Origin: Acidovorax sp. DW039
GTDB lineage: Bacteria; Pseudomonadota; Gammaproteobacteria; Burkholderiales; Burkholderiaceae_C
Assembly: GCF_037101375.1 (NCBI RefSeq)
Contig: NZ_AP029020.1
Coordinates: forward strand, 62,001-126,000
Length of the DNA: 64,000 nucleotides
Direction of reading: 5' to 3'
Shown: positions 35,482 through 44,963 of the stretch, piece after piece
Numbering within the stretch: the first letter of the stretch is position 1
Layout: each line of letters starts with the position of its first letter
The notes under the pieces: generated by a model
The model's input: only the letters and a program-made list of their open reading frames with translations
Told to the model about the DNA's origin: nothing
Databases searched by the model: none
Program-made: the position numbers and the translations under genes

Positions 35482-35815
35482 GGCTCTTTGGCATGCAGAG
35501 CAGATAGCTCCGCATTCTCCGGCGAGTGGTAATTTTCGACCTACATACGTGATACTGAGTGACCAAGGCGCGTATGTGTCCCCCAAGAAAATAGTCGGTT
35601 GACTTATGGGCCGAAGAAGACGCTAACAATTTAATTATGTCTTTCCACATGAATCTATATGTGGGGCTAATTTTCAGTTATGGCTATCTTCATCCGATGC
35701 GGACCCTTGCCGCTTGCAGCGGGTTCGACTGGATCATGGCCAGATCTCAGGGTTTCACAGTGTGCGAACTCCCCTATGACGCCCCCTGCCATAAGGCCTA
35801 GTGTTTGAACAATAG
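35482..35815. other. Intergenic region between two convergent HAD-like genes
   Basis: A 334-bp stretch, AT-richer than its surroundings. No gene or clear hairpin terminator found. Confidence 0.35.
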
Positions 35816-36406
35816 TCACCTAGCCAGTGCCGTATGACAACGCTGAAGCTTCTCCCGGAGTTCTCTCTGAACCTCCGGATCAGAAAGCCCTGTACCCCCT
35901 TCACATGTGATCAGGTTTTGCTTTGACACATCGGGCCAGTCCTGCACATCATCATCCAATGCAAGCCACTGCCGTGGCTTCCTGCGCCGTGCATCCTCTT
36001 GCACCTGTACGCCCCGTGGCATGCTGCGGAACATAGACTGATTCCAGGGGTCTGCACCATGTACCCGCTTGTGATACGTCCCGCCAATGAAGCGGGCGCG
36101 CAAGGAGGGGGGAAGCCGCTTGAGTGTTGCGCTGTAGCCGGGCCTGATACACCACGTGCTGCTGAGCACCAAAGCCACCGCAGGATAGGGCTCAAGGGCT
36201 GCCTCCAGGATCGGCACCCACTCAAACAAGGCGTGTCCCGCAGCTTCGTATGGGCTCATGAAGATCCCTTTGCTGGGATGCCAAAGCACTTTCTCGTGGT
36301 GCACCACGCCGTCCAGGTCTAGGTACAACACTACGTCGGCGCTGCGCGGTGTGGAGGCTGGCAGGTATGGAGAGGAGCCAGAGTTGCTCAAAGCCGTCAT
36401 GCCCAT
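35816..36406 (-). CDS. HAD-like hydrolase
   Basis: 196 residues. YLDLDGVVHH is the nucleophile motif, LVLSSTWC the second motif and WLALDDDVQDW the acidic third motif, in the same order as in the protein at 35029-35481 but with a longer middle part. The two share the motif set and general size and face each other, so they may be distant paralogues. Cytosolic, substrate unknown. Confidence 0.75.
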   Translation of the reverse strand: MGMTALSNSGSSPYLPASTPRSADVVLYLDLDGVVHHEKVLWHPSKGIFMSPYEAAGHALFEWVPILEAALEPYPAVALVLSSTWCIRPGYSATLKRLPPSLRARFIGGTYHKRVHGADPWNQSMFRSMPRGVQVQEDARRRKPRQWLALDDDVQDWPDVSKQNLITCEGGTGLSDPEVQRELREKLQRCHTALAR

Positions 36407-36728
36407 TACGGAGTTTTCGTTGTTTACAGGTAAGACAAGACACTCCTTCTCTAGAGTGCAACGTATTCAGAGCCACTAACTTGGAGAAAGCGTCTGACCG
36501 CCGTATTAACCAAAACCTGTGGGCCATCTTCGGCAGCCGGCGTGAGCTATTACCGTCGACTTCCTACAGGCGGCTTTGAGGATCGAGCCAAAAATAAAGT
36601 GTGGCATGGTGCCTTATGTATTGCAACTATGACACGGGGAACGCGCTGGATAGTCATTGGGTGTCGAAGTAACTTTCAAACAGCGCTATAAACAGCACCT
36701 CTTTCACTATGAACCACTGATCACTTAT

Positions 36729-37040
36729 ATGAACCGCGCAGAACTCGTTGAAATCCTGGCTTCAAAGAACGACCTTTCCAAAGCTGCTGCTGCAGCAGTG
36801 CTGGAGTCTTTCATTGATGCCGTCCAAACTGCTGTCAAGAAGGGCGACGCTGTCCAACTCGTGGGCTTTGGCACTTTCAAGTCCGCCAAGCGCGCTGCTC
36901 GAACGGGCAAGAACCCCTCCACGGGGGCGGCCCTGAAGATCCCCGCAACCACAGTACCCAAGTTTGTAGCGGGTACCAAATTCAAGGCTGTGGTGGACCC
37001 CAAGGCTGCCAAGCGCAAGGCAGACAAAGCAGCCAAGTAA
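36729..37040 (+). CDS. HU-family DNA-binding protein
   Basis: 103 residues from the ATG at 36729 (MNRAELVEILASK). It has the full HU fold with GFGTF.S.KRAARTGKNPSTG and the DNA-intercalating arm, plus a basic C-terminal extension (DPKAAKRKADKAAK) seen in Burkholderiales HU. A nucleoid protein that bends DNA. A rho-independent terminator follows 35 bp after the stop. The 320 bp upstream hold only its promoter region. Confidence 0.92.
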   Translation: MNRAELVEILASKNDLSKAAAAAVLESFIDAVQTAVKKGDAVQLVGFGTFKSAKRAARTGKNPSTGAALKIPATTVPKFVAGTKFKAVVDPKAAKRKADKAAK

Positions 37041-37075
37041 CAGACCACAGGCTGTGAGGTTCACAGGCCTCATTC

Positions 37076-37102
37076 AAAACCGCCTCCGGCGGTTTTGTTT
37101 TT
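37076..37102 (+). terminator. Rho-independent terminator after the HU gene
   Basis: AAAACCGCC-TCC-GGCGGTTTT is a 9-bp perfect stem with a 3-nt loop, followed by GTTTTT. Confidence 0.88.
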
Positions 37103-37170
37103 CCTGAGTGAAGACTGCAGTAGTCAATACTCACGCTCGCAGGATGAGCCGATCCCGTAACATCGCGGGT

Positions 37171-37623
37171 ATGAACACGTTCTCCAATGCATTTCGTGCT
37201 GAAGTCATCCGGATGGCCCGCAAGGAGCTCAAGCCTGAGCTCCAGAGCCTGCGCAAAATCATTACCAGCCATCGTTCGGAGATTGCTGCGTTAAAGCGCG
37301 AAGTCAAGGCATTGGCCTCACAGTTGAAGTCTGCACACCGTGTGGTGTCCAAGGCTGGTGCTACTAAAGCTCCAGCTCCAGTCGAAGCGGATCAACCTAA
37401 GCAAGCTGCTGGTGGCGATTTCAGCGCCCAAGCGTTTGCAGACAAGCGCTCTGAGCTGGGTATCACTCAAAAGCAAATGGCGCAACTTGTAGGAGCCTCT
37501 TGGCTGTCTGTCTATAAGTGGGAGTCTGGCAAAGTCCATCCCCGTGCAGCACAGATGGACCGTATTTCCAAGGTTCTTAAGCTGAGCAAGCGCAAAGCTC
37601 TGGCTTTGCTGAGTCAGGACTAG
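37171..37623 (+). CDS. XRE-type helix-turn-helix protein
   Basis: 150 residues from the ATG at 37171; an earlier in-frame start at 37108 is possible. An N-terminal coiled coil (about 20-60, RKIITSHRSEIAALKREVKA) is followed by an Ala/Pro linker and a C-terminal Cro/C1-type HTH (KRSELGITQKQMAQLVGAS with WLSVYKWESGKVHP). The coiled coil plus HTH layout is that of a Burkholderiales family of small regulators. Targets unknown. Confidence 0.78.
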   Translation: MNTFSNAFRAEVIRMARKELKPELQSLRKIITSHRSEIAALKREVKALASQLKSAHRVVSKAGATKAPAPVEADQPKQAAGGDFSAQAFADKRSELGITQKQMAQLVGASWLSVYKWESGKVHPRAAQMDRISKVLKLSKRKALALLSQD

Positions 37624-37815
37624 GCCTGCGGTCGCTGGCCCTGGATAGCTCAATGGCGGCGAATGGCTCGCAGGTTCTGTCGTCGTAGAACTGGGCCAGT
37701 GTTCTCGTCGCTTCCACAGCATCAGGCCATTTTTCAGCAATGCCGACGCGGGTCATCGCTTCGCGGCTGTCCTGCTCGTCATGCAGGTGACCGTCCTGGG
37801 AAGCATAGGTGTGGA
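37582..37815 (-). pseudogene. Fragment of an unidentified gene
   Basis: Minus-strand frame without a start, about 75 codons (FHTYASQDGHLHDEQDSREA, then EKWPDAVEATRTLAQFYDD), clearly protein-like but cut at the upstream side at 37815. It enters the 3' end of the XRE gene before it stops, so its own end is also lost. Probably debris from the adjacent plasmid-type insertion. Confidence 0.4.
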
Positions 37816-37998
37816 ATTCTAGAGCGGGTTAACACCATGCTGGCTGCAGCCATAGAGAAGGTGGCGTGGCTGGCTATCGAGTATGACCAGGTCAGTTGTG
37901 GGTGCCTCCTGTTGGTTGGCTCTATGAGTGTGTCCTGAAGAGTTCGCCGCACGTTGCGGCGCGGGCGATCGTTGGCGAGAGGGCCTATTTTCAACAGC

Positions 37999-38408
37999 AT
38001 GGCCGTGAAGCAGTACGAAGCTTGGCCGCCGCGTTCTGCCGGTGAACTAAACAAGTGGCCCAATGTTCTTATTCTCACCGACGACTTCCACAAGGAGTTG
38101 CGCGCACACGGCGTTCCACAGGATCGTCGTGCGCTTCACGCTTTGACCAGGTCCGCCCTGTGCATCGACATCTACACATGGCTGGCCAACCGGCTTCACC
38201 TCATCAAGGGGCCATCCGTGACCGTCCCGTGCGCGGCGCTGCGCCTGCAATTCGGGCAAGATTACTGCGGCGTTTGTGCCGAGGACGATTTCCGAACGAG
38301 CTTCTTGCTTGCCCTACCCAAGTGCTGGCGGAATACCCGCAAGCGAAAGTCACCCGATACCCGGGCGGGCTGGAGCTGCACGCCTTGCCTCCGCCCGTGC
38401 AACCATGA
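37999..38408 (+). pseudogene. Plasmid RepA replication protein, C-terminal part with a frameshift
   Basis: The frame from 37954/37999 encodes NVLILTDDFHKELRAHGVPQ, ALTRSALCIDIYTWLANRLH and ALRLQFGQDY, which match the C-terminal half of the plasmid RepA family. After FLLAL the reading continues only in the +1 frame (QVLAEYPQAKVTRYPGGLEL to a stop at 38408), so a one-base change broke it. The N-terminal half is missing. This suggests that a plasmid once integrated here. Confidence 0.7.
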
Positions 38409-39287
38409 GTCTTTGCGGTGAGTCCGCCCCGCCGTGCGCGATGCGAGAGGAGCGGTGCATGAGCAAGCTCATACAAAGCCTAAAAGCCAAGATGCTTCAA
38501 AGCACCAACCTTCTACAGCAGCTTGCGCCCGACCACTCGCGCAATGCCGGTCGCTCTCCCGACACGGAGCACGACTACCTGCGACTCGGGCAATCGCTGC
38601 TCACCCGAGCCAAGGTGGCGCAGGACGGGTTGATCGGCGTGGTGTCCGACACCGACGCCCCTCCACGTTCCTGAAGCGCATGTCCGCCCTGCGGTTCACC
38701 CTGCAGCAAAGGCAGTTGGAATTGTTGGGCAGCATCATCGAGCCCGTTTCCGATGACCAGGCACAAAGATACATCGCTGCGTTCGACGAACAAATCGCGT
38801 GCGTGCAGGCCCTGCTCGAACTTCGGCGAAGAGGCCTGGGCGGTCTGCGAGCGCTACGCAACAGCAAACGGCGAGCCCTCAGTGGGCTTCCCCCTGACTG
38901 GCGCGTCCAACTCTGCAAGCGCGGCAGTGCGGGACGGTACGGCGCTGCCTTGCTGGTCGCCGCGCTGACGGGATGCCGCCCTAGCGAGCTGGAGAGAGGC
39001 GTCAAGGTTTGGCAAACGCAGGATACAGCGACGCAGGAGATCGAGATCCACTTTGAGGTCGCTGGTGCGAAGGTCAAACGGGAACAGGGGCAGCCGCATC
39101 GCCGCCTGACGTACGCGGCGGGAGACACGCATCCGTTGTTGTCGATGATCAAGGCGCTGTTGTCCGGCACGGCCGAGACCCCTGTCGTCGTTGAGGTCGC
39201 GAGCGCCATGAACTTCTCTGCAGTGAAACGGCCCCCTGAATGACAGGACACGGTCCATCGCTTATCTTTGAAGATAGGAGTAGGACT

Positions 39288-39680
39288 GTGAATACGAATA
39301 GGCATACGGAGTCAGTAGAGGTCATCCTCAAAGACCAGCGCCGCAGGCGCTGGTCCCCTGCGGAGAAAGCCGCCCTGGTCAAGCGCACCTATGAACCAGG
39401 GATGTCGGTCTCACTCGTGGCCCGACAAGAAGGGGTTGCCGCCAGTTTGTTGTTTCAATGGCGCAAGCTCGAGCGTGAAGGCGCGCTGGTTGCTGTGTCT
39501 GCCGGTGAGTCAGTGGTTCCAGCATCTGAACTGGCTGCGGCCCGAGCCGAGATCGCCAAGCTCCAACGCATCCTGGGCAAGAAGACCTTGGAGAACGAAA
39601 TCCTCAAGGAAGCCGTGGAGTATTCGGTTGCAAAAAAGTGGATTGCGCGCTCACCCTTGTTGCCCAAGGACGACCTGTGA
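39288..39680 (+). CDS. IS2-type transposase OrfA
   Basis: About 130 residues from a GTG ([20 protein letters not shown]). HTH_Tnp_1-type DNA-binding part: [20 protein letters not shown] with [10 protein letters not shown], then a coiled coil ([20 protein letters not shown]). The heptamer A AAA AAG at 39632-39638 (frame GCA AAA AAG) allows -1 slippage into orfB to give the active OrfAB. Confidence 0.88.
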   Translation: MNTNRHTESVEVILKDQRRRRWSPAEKAALVKRTYEPGMSVSLVARQEGVAASLLFQWRKLEREGALVAVSAGESVVPASELAAARAEIAKLQRILGKKTLENEILKEAVEYSVAKKWIARSPLLPKDDL

Positions 39681-40561
39681 AGGTGGTCTGTGACAGCTTG
39701 CGGGTGGCGCGCTCGCATGTGAATCAACGCCTGCATAGGCCTGAGCATTGGGTTGATGGACGCACGCAGAGAAAGTGCGCCGCTGACGATGATTTGATCC
39801 AAGAGATTCGCCAGCATATTGCCGAGCTGAGCAGCTACGGCTATCGCCGGGCTTGTGCCCTCGTCAACAGGGATCGCCGTGCTCAAGGGCGTCCAGTGGT
39901 CAACGCCAAGCGTGCCTATCGAGTCATGGCTCAGGCTCACCTGCTGCTGCCCAAAGCGCCCCGCCTGAAGCAATCGAATCGGCCGCATAAGGGCAAGGTG
40001 ACGGTACCGAAAAGCGATCAGCGTTGGTGCTCTGATGGCTTTGAGATCAGGTGTGACTCCGGTGAGATCGTGACAGCGACCTTTGCCAAGGATTGCTGTG
40101 ATCGAGAGATCATGGCCTGGCGTGCCTGGTCAGGCAGGGGCCTGTTGGGAGAGCCAGTTCGAGAGATGCTCATCGAAGCCGTGGAGAAGCGCTTTGGCGC
40201 AGTGGAGGCCATTCCCGAGGGTCACCAGTTGGAGTTTTTAACGGACAACGGTGGTGCCTACATCTCCCACGATACCCGTCGAATTGCTCGCTCCCTGGGT
40301 TTGAAGCCTGTCAACACGCGGGTATGCAGCCCACAAAGCAACGGCATGGCTGAGAGATTCGTGAAGACCTTCCGGCGCGATTACGTGAGCAGAATGGACC
40401 TGCGCGATGCCACACGGGTTCTGGCCCAGTTGCCAGCGGCGTTCGAGCACTTCAATGAGGTACATCCCCATTCGGGCCTGAAAATGCGCTCACCGCGTGA
40501 ATTCAGGCAACATCGTCAGCGCCTGGGCCAGTCAAACGGCCAAGCGCTCAATTGCGAATAG
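39638..40561 (+). CDS. IS2-type transposase OrfB (DDE integrase)
   Basis: 307 residues starting right at the slippery site. Integrase core: D in [11 protein letters not shown] in [13 protein letters not shown] in [16 protein letters not shown]. Length and motifs are complete, so it should be active as the OrfAB fusion. Confidence 0.9.
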   Translation: MDCALTLVAQGRPVKVVCDSLRVARSHVNQRLHRPEHWVDGRTQRKCAADDDLIQEIRQHIAELSSYGYRRACALVNRDRRAQGRPVVNAKRAYRVMAQAHLLLPKAPRLKQSNRPHKGKVTVPKSDQRWCSDGFEIRCDSGEIVTATFAKDCCDREIMAWRAWSGRGLLGEPVREMLIEAVEKRFGAVEAIPEGHQLEFLTDNGGAYISHDTRRIARSLGLKPVNTRVCSPQSNGMAERFVKTFRRDYVSRMDLRDATRVLAQLPAAFEHFNEVHPHSGLKMRSPREFRQHRQRLGQSNGQALNCE

Positions 40562-40898
40562 ACCGTGTCCGGTCATACGGGGGCAATTCCAGCAGAGGTA
40601 CAGCGCTTAGCTGGCTGCTTGTGGCCTTCGCACCCGGACACCGTGACGGCGTATTGCCTCAGGCACCAATGGGGGGCGGATGCCAAGCGTAACGGAGACG
40701 CAGACGCGGTCAGCCGGGGGCTGGGCCACCTATCCCGAAAGACTCAGAGGGTCTACGGCACCGCATCACAAGGCAAACCGGCGCATCTGCTGAAGCCACT
40801 GCGTATCGATGCAGAGAGACCGGTCAAAGGCACAGCGCCTGAAGTGGCGCCTACCGATCCCGACGAACCGGAGTCCGCAAGCTGATCCGACAGGGCTA

Positions 40899-40969
40899 AT
40901 TGGGGTAAACATCGAGTTATTGGGGCAATGAAGATCAAACATACCCCAATTTGCAGTAGCATTACCCCA
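40899..40969. promoter_or_regulatory. Four GGGG/CCCC half sites upstream of fic
   Basis: ATTGGGGTAA (40899), TTATTGGGGCAAT (40917-40929), ATACCCCAAT (40941-40950) and ATTACCCCAT (40961-40970) form two direct and two inverted copies in 70 bp directly before the fic start. ATTGGGGTA and TACCCCAAT are exact inverses. This looks like a regulator operator array; the regulator is unknown. Confidence 0.5.
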
Positions 40970-40994
40970 TTCTTCCCCGTCCGGATGCTGCTGC

Positions 40995-42074
40995 ATGCAA
41001 TCACTCTCGCCAGACTACCTCGCCAAGCTGCGCTTCGACGCGCAGCAGCTGGCGACCCTGCGCGCCCTGGGTGAGTTCAGGGGCAAACAGCAGCTCTTCG
41101 TGGCGCAGTCGCCGGAGGTCTTGAGCGACCTGCGGCAAGTGGCAGTGGTCGAGTCCACCGAGTCGTCGAACCGCCTGGAAGGCGTGGTCGTCGCCGCGCA
41201 CCGGCTCAAGTCACTGGTGCTCAAGAATGCCGCGCCGCAAAGCCGTTCCGAGCAAGAGGTGGCAGGCTACCGCGATGCCCTCGGTCTGATCCATGAGAGC
41301 GGCGAGCAGATGCCGTTTTCCGAAGGCACGGTCCTGCAGCTGCACAGCATGCTGTACCGCTATATGCCACAACCAGGCGGGCAGTGGAAGGCCACCAACA
41401 ATGACATCGTCGAGCGCCACCCCGATGGCAGCTCGCGCATCCGCGCTCAATCGGTTGCCGCGCACCTCACGCCCATCGCGATGGCGGACCTGATCGCGCG
41501 CTACCGCTTGGCCTTGGATCAGCACTTGGCAGACCCCTTGGTGCTGGTGCCGCTGGCCATCCTCGACTTCCTGTGCATCCACCCCTTCCCGGATGGCAAC
41601 GGCCGCATGGCTCGGCTGCTGACCCTGCAGCTGCTCTATCACTTCGACTATGCAGTGGGCCGCTTCATCAGCCTGGAGCGCATCTTCGAAGAATCAAAAG
41701 AGAGCTACTACGAAACGCTGGAGGCCAGCTCCCAGGGCTGGCACGAGGCCGCACACGACATCGCCCCCTGGCTCGACTACTTCTGGGGTGCGCTGCTGCG
41801 TGCCTACAAGGAATTTGAAGAGCGTGTGGGCACCATCGAGCGCGGCCGGGGCGCCAAGGGCGACCGCGTTCGCTCTGAAATTCTCAAACGCCAACTGCCC
41901 TTCTCCATCTCGGAGATCGAAGAGGCCTGCCCCGGCATCAGCCGCGACATGGTGCGCGTCGTCTTGCGCGCAATGAAGGCGGAGGGACTGATCGCACCAA
42001 ATGGCAAGGGACGGGCTGCCAAGTGGATCAGGTTAGACAGTGGTTCTCAACACCTTGATCGGATCGATCAATAG
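40995..42074 (+). CDS. Fic-domain AMP-transferase-like protein
   Basis: 359 residues. The Fic motif HPFPDGNGRMAR is complete (catalytic His). An N-terminal SNRLEG within VVESTESSNRLEG matches the (S/T)xxxE(G/N) inhibitory helix, so the enzyme is a class II Fic with built-in autoinhibition. A C-terminal winged-helix-like part (SISEIEEACPGISRDMVRVV) may bind DNA. It would transfer AMP or a similar group to a protein. Fic genes are often embedded in type I restriction loci, and the next gene is an hsdR fragment. Confidence 0.88.
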   Translation: MQSLSPDYLAKLRFDAQQLATLRALGEFRGKQQLFVAQSPEVLSDLRQVAVVESTESSNRLEGVVVAAHRLKSLVLKNAAPQSRSEQEVAGYRDALGLIHESGEQMPFSEGTVLQLHSMLYRYMPQPGGQWKATNNDIVERHPDGSSRIRAQSVAAHLTPIAMADLIARYRLALDQHLADPLVLVPLAILDFLCIHPFPDGNGRMARLLTLQLLYHFDYAVGRFISLERIFEESKESYYETLEASSQGWHEAAHDIAPWLDYFWGALLRAYKEFEERVGTIERGRGAKGDRVRSEILKRQLPFSISEIEEACPGISRDMVRVVLRAMKAEGLIAPNGKGRAAKWIRLDSGSQHLDRIDQ

Positions 42075-42106
42075 GTAGCGGACCACGAGGCGAGAGGGAG
42101 CAAAAG

Positions 42107-42497
42107 ATGACGAAGACGGAGGCCCAAACCAGATCGGAGCTGATCGACCAGCAACTTGCTTTGGCAGGCTGGGACGTGAACGATCCGACTCAGGTTGTTG
42201 AGGAATTCGACATCCTTACCGCCCTACCCGATGGGGTGGCGGAGCCACGCAAGCCCTATGAGGGCCACCAGTTCAGCGACTACGTCCTACTTGGCAAAGA
42301 TCGCAAACCCTTGGCCGTAATCGAGGCCAAGAAGACCAGCCGTGATGCCGCGATTGGCCGTGAGCAGGCCAAGCAGTACTGCTACAACATCCAGAAGCAG
42401 CTGCGCGGTGAGCTGCCGTTCTGCTTCTACACCAACGGCCACGATCTGTATTTTTGGGATCTGGAGAACGCCCCACCGCGCAAAGTGGTCGGCTTCC
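42107..42497 (+). pseudogene. Type I restriction HsdR, N-terminal nuclease part only
   Basis: About 130 residues matching the start of HsdR: LIDQQLALAGWDV, SDYVLLGKDRKPLAVIEAKK (PD-(D/E)xK nuclease core, D...ExK), and YFWDLENAPPRKVVGFPT. In intact proteins helicase motifs follow. Here the homologous reading ends at 42497, where an unrelated gene fragment is joined, and the frame stops at 42526. The ATG has a purine-rich leader. It may still give a short, inactive product. Confidence 0.75.
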
Positions 42498-43176
42498 CTA
42501 CCTGCTCGACTTCTTGCGCGGGCTGACTCGCGAGCATGAGCTTGGTTTGGCTGCCGTGCTTAAAGCACGCGTTGCCGCCATCTGCGAGGCCACGGAGGGC
42601 CTCAACGAGGGCATGCAATCTGCCGACATGGATCGGGCGCGTGTCATCAAGACCCTGATAGTGCAAGGTGCAGATGTTGAGTAGCGTGCGTTGACCGACA
42701 GCCAGTCACCGCTGTACTACCTGGTGAGTCGGTTGTCTGGCAAGGTAAACCCAACGCGGATGCTGGTCACCTTGACTGCGCGAATGATGCAGGAGCCAGA
42801 CTTGATGCTTCAGGACACGTTGCGCCGATTCGGTGTCGGAGTCGCTGGCGCTTTCGGTTCGAGCACAGCCGCGTTGCGCTCGCATCAAGAACTGGCAGTT
42901 GCTGTGGCCGAGGCGCTGGTTGACCAGCTCGTGTCAAGGCAATCCGTTCCCAAGTTGATGCGAATCGCCGCAGCACTTCTGGGAGCAGGAGCCAACCCGA
43001 ACGCATCTCACAAATATCCAATTCCTGTCCGAACGCCGCTGATGCTGGCGGCCGAACACGACTTGCCCGAACTGTTTGATTTGATGATCCAAAGGGGGGG
43101 GAGCCACTCAGGCCAGATGCGCATGGGCAAGACAGTTGGCAGATCGCGCGAGCCTTTCAGTCAAGGCGTGTTCTGA
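42498..43176 (+). pseudogene. Ankyrin-repeat protein fragment with an internal stop
   Basis: The frame YLLDFLRGLTREHELGLAAV ... VIKTLIVQGADVE is stopped by TAG at 42682-42684. The same frame then continues (RALTDSQSPLYYLVSRLSGK) and shows an ankyrin-type repeat (LLGAGANPNASHKYPIPVRT, PLMLAAEHDLPELFDLMIQR). The 5' end is lost at the joint with hsdR and the 3' end changes character after IQRGG. Probably a decayed effector or immunity gene. Confidence 0.55.
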
Positions 43177-43304
43177 ACTACCTGAGCCGAAGTTCGTATT
43201 GACGCCAGGCCCTCGACCTTTGCGCCTGTGGACTCGGGGCTGTGACAGTCGGCCACCCAGGCGGTTACCGTACCTTTGGTAGATACGGTGGCCGCCTCTT
43301 GCCC

Positions 43305-43509
43305 TAAGAGCCTGTTCAAAATCTTTGCCTGAGGTGACTGCAGCTATGCTGCTGCGCCCATGAGAGCCAAGTACCCCAGCGACATCAGCCCAGAGAAGTT
43401 CGAACTCATCCGCCCTTTGCTGCAGAGTGCTCGCAAAGCAAGCTCTTCACAAATCGACTCTGTATGCGCCATGGCGATGTGCGAAGTTAAAAGCACTCAC
43501 GTCGAGTAA
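43305..43509 (+). pseudogene. IS5-family (IS427-like) transposase fragment with its left end
   Basis: GAGCCTGTTCAAAATCT at 43305 is a common IS5-type terminus. From the ATG at 43360 follows MRAKYPSDISPEKFELIRPL, LQSARK, the usual start of such transposases. After about 27 codons the sequence is unrelated. The remaining ~200 bp to 43705 hold nothing I can support. Confidence 0.65.
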
Positions 43510-43705
43510 CTTTTGCGTGTGCACGGGCACCCTCAGACGCTGCACGGGGCCATTGACCCCCGAACTTGGGCGTCACGCCCCCTGCACGCGCACCTGTGGG
43601 GATAGATTGAACTAACTGCACACGGAGATGCCGCTCTTGCGTGCACCGCGGGTACGCCCGTTTACTAAATGCCTTTGTGAGGCCAAGCTGATGCGCAGTA
43701 GGGTC

Positions 43706-44641
43706 TCATATCTGACCGACTGGTAGCTCCAGAAGGGGAATGTTGCCTTTTTTGACTTGGTGCGCTGCGCGATGCAAGTGCGCCATAAGGTGGCGCAACA
43801 CGGCGGAGGGAACAGAGTCGCTGCGCAGGATGGCACCGACTTGCAGGGGGTAGCCGCCTTCCTCCAACTCAATAATCGAAAGAAATTGCGAAACAAAGGG
43901 CAGCCTTGCAATTTGTAGTGGCATCAGTGCCACATAGTCTCCGGAGCACGCCAAAGATAGCAGTGCCAGGGTGGAGTTGACGGTAGCGCCCACGGCAGGG
44001 GCGCTGAGGCCATGGTGTTCAAACAGCAGCTTCGCGTAGCCCGATTCGCTTGTGGAGCCGGTGTACACCCACTGGGCTGATTGAAGGTCTGACAGTCGCC
44101 GAGCCTTGGTCCAGGGGCTGCCTTTCCGCACGGCAGGCACCATGGTAGTTTCCATCAGGGGCTCTATATGAAACTCGCCTGTGGCCAAGTCATCAGGGAT
44201 GCCACCGATTGTGATGTCCACCTCGCCAGAGCGCAGCTTATGCAGTTGTGCCACGTACAACTCTTCACTAACCCGCAGCTTGATACCAGGAAAATCTCGC
44301 ACAAAAGTGCGAAGGGTTTCGGGTATCAGGAGCATCACCGCTACTGGCACAGCTCCAAGGTGCAGCTCGCCTACCAAGCGTCCGTCCATCTGATGGATTT
44401 CGTCCACTGCGGCGCGCAGCTCGCGGTTAGCCCGCACTGCACGCTCGTATAGCACCTTGCCTTGTGCTGTGGGTTGTACTCCACGCGAGGTGCGCATGAG
44501 TAAATTGGTTTCCAGCTCAATTTCCAACTCGCGGACCATTTTGGTCAGGGCAGGTTGCGATACCCCTACGCGACGGGCAGCGCCCCTCAGGCTGCCTTCT
44601 TCGATAGCGGCCACCAGGGCATTGAGTGTGGTGATTTTCAA
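43706..44641 (-). CDS. LysR-type regulator of the gallate/aromatic locus
   Basis: 311 residues: N-terminal winged helix (LVAAIEEGSLRGAARRVGVS, QPALTKMVRELE) and a type 2 periplasmic-binding-like effector domain from about residue 90. It is divergent from the dioxygenase gene, the classical LysR arrangement, with a 17-bp palindrome in between. Likely activator of the dioxygenase and transporter; the effector would be gallate or a related acid. Similar genes are called galR, but I leave the symbol empty. Confidence 0.8.
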   Translation of the reverse strand: MKITTLNALVAAIEEGSLRGAARRVGVSQPALTKMVRELEIELETNLLMRTSRGVQPTAQGKVLYERAVRANRELRAAVDEIHQMDGRLVGELHLGAVPVAVMLLIPETLRTFVRDFPGIKLRVSEELYVAQLHKLRSGEVDITIGGIPDDLATGEFHIEPLMETTMVPAVRKGSPWTKARRLSDLQSAQWVYTGSTSESGYAKLLFEHHGLSAPAVGATVNSTLALLSLACSGDYVALMPLQIARLPFVSQFLSIIELEEGGYPLQVGAILRSDSVPSAVLRHLMAHLHRAAHQVKKGNIPLLELPVGQI

Positions 44642-44842
44642 AAGTCTCTCCTGCGCAGCGATTGCCTAAATGTGAGGCAAGCGTTCACCCCTGACTTTAT
44701 CAATTACTTCAGGTTATCGCCAATGGCGAGTGGTGATGACTCGGCGGGACGGTGCTTGCAGTGCAAAAAATACAGCTTCGCCAAATCGGTTGAAAAGATT
44801 TGGGCCTTGTGCCTTTCGTCAAGCCGCACCATCGTCTGTATT

Positions 44843-44859
44843 GATAACTCAGGGTTATC
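44843..44859. promoter_or_regulatory. LysR-type operator (GATAAC-N5-GTTATC)
   Basis: A perfect 6-bp inverted repeat with a TCAGG centre lies 105 bp upstream of the dioxygenase start, containing the T-N11-A core of LysR sites. A related half site (GGTTATC) lies at 44712-44718, so two sites may cooperate. Confidence 0.55.
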
Positions 44860-44963
44860 TCGCGCGACATCGCGGTATCTGGGCGAAACGGGCGGTGCTT
44901 TGCAGAATGCGCCCTTTTTAGCGACCGCAGGGCCGCCCTTTCATCCATTCAGCGAGAGACAAC

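Larger units (their letters stand above)
39241..40575 (+). mobile_element. IS3-family, IS2-type insertion sequence
   Basis: 1,335 bp with terminal repeats TGACAGGACACGGTC and, inverted at the right end, TGACCGGACACGGTC (one mismatch in 15). It contains orfA and orfB with an A AAA AAG frameshift site. No convincing target duplication is visible. It interrupts the recombinase gene described above. Confidence 0.88.
38459..40885 (+). pseudogene. Plasmid-type tyrosine recombinase, broken by a frameshift and an IS
   Basis: The ATG at 38459 (good GAGAGGAG upstream) opens a frame that stops at 38674 after VVSDTDAPP; the homologous reading continues in another frame (STFLKRMSALRFTLQQRQLE) to 39240. 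AALTGCRPSELERG carries the first catalytic Arg. An IS2-type element (39241-40575) then interrupts it. The reading resumes at 40576 with AIPAEVQRLAG, YCLRHQWGADAK, GHLSRKTQRVYG (catalytic region and Tyr) to 40885. It follows the repA remnant directly, as on some plasmids. Confidence 0.75.
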
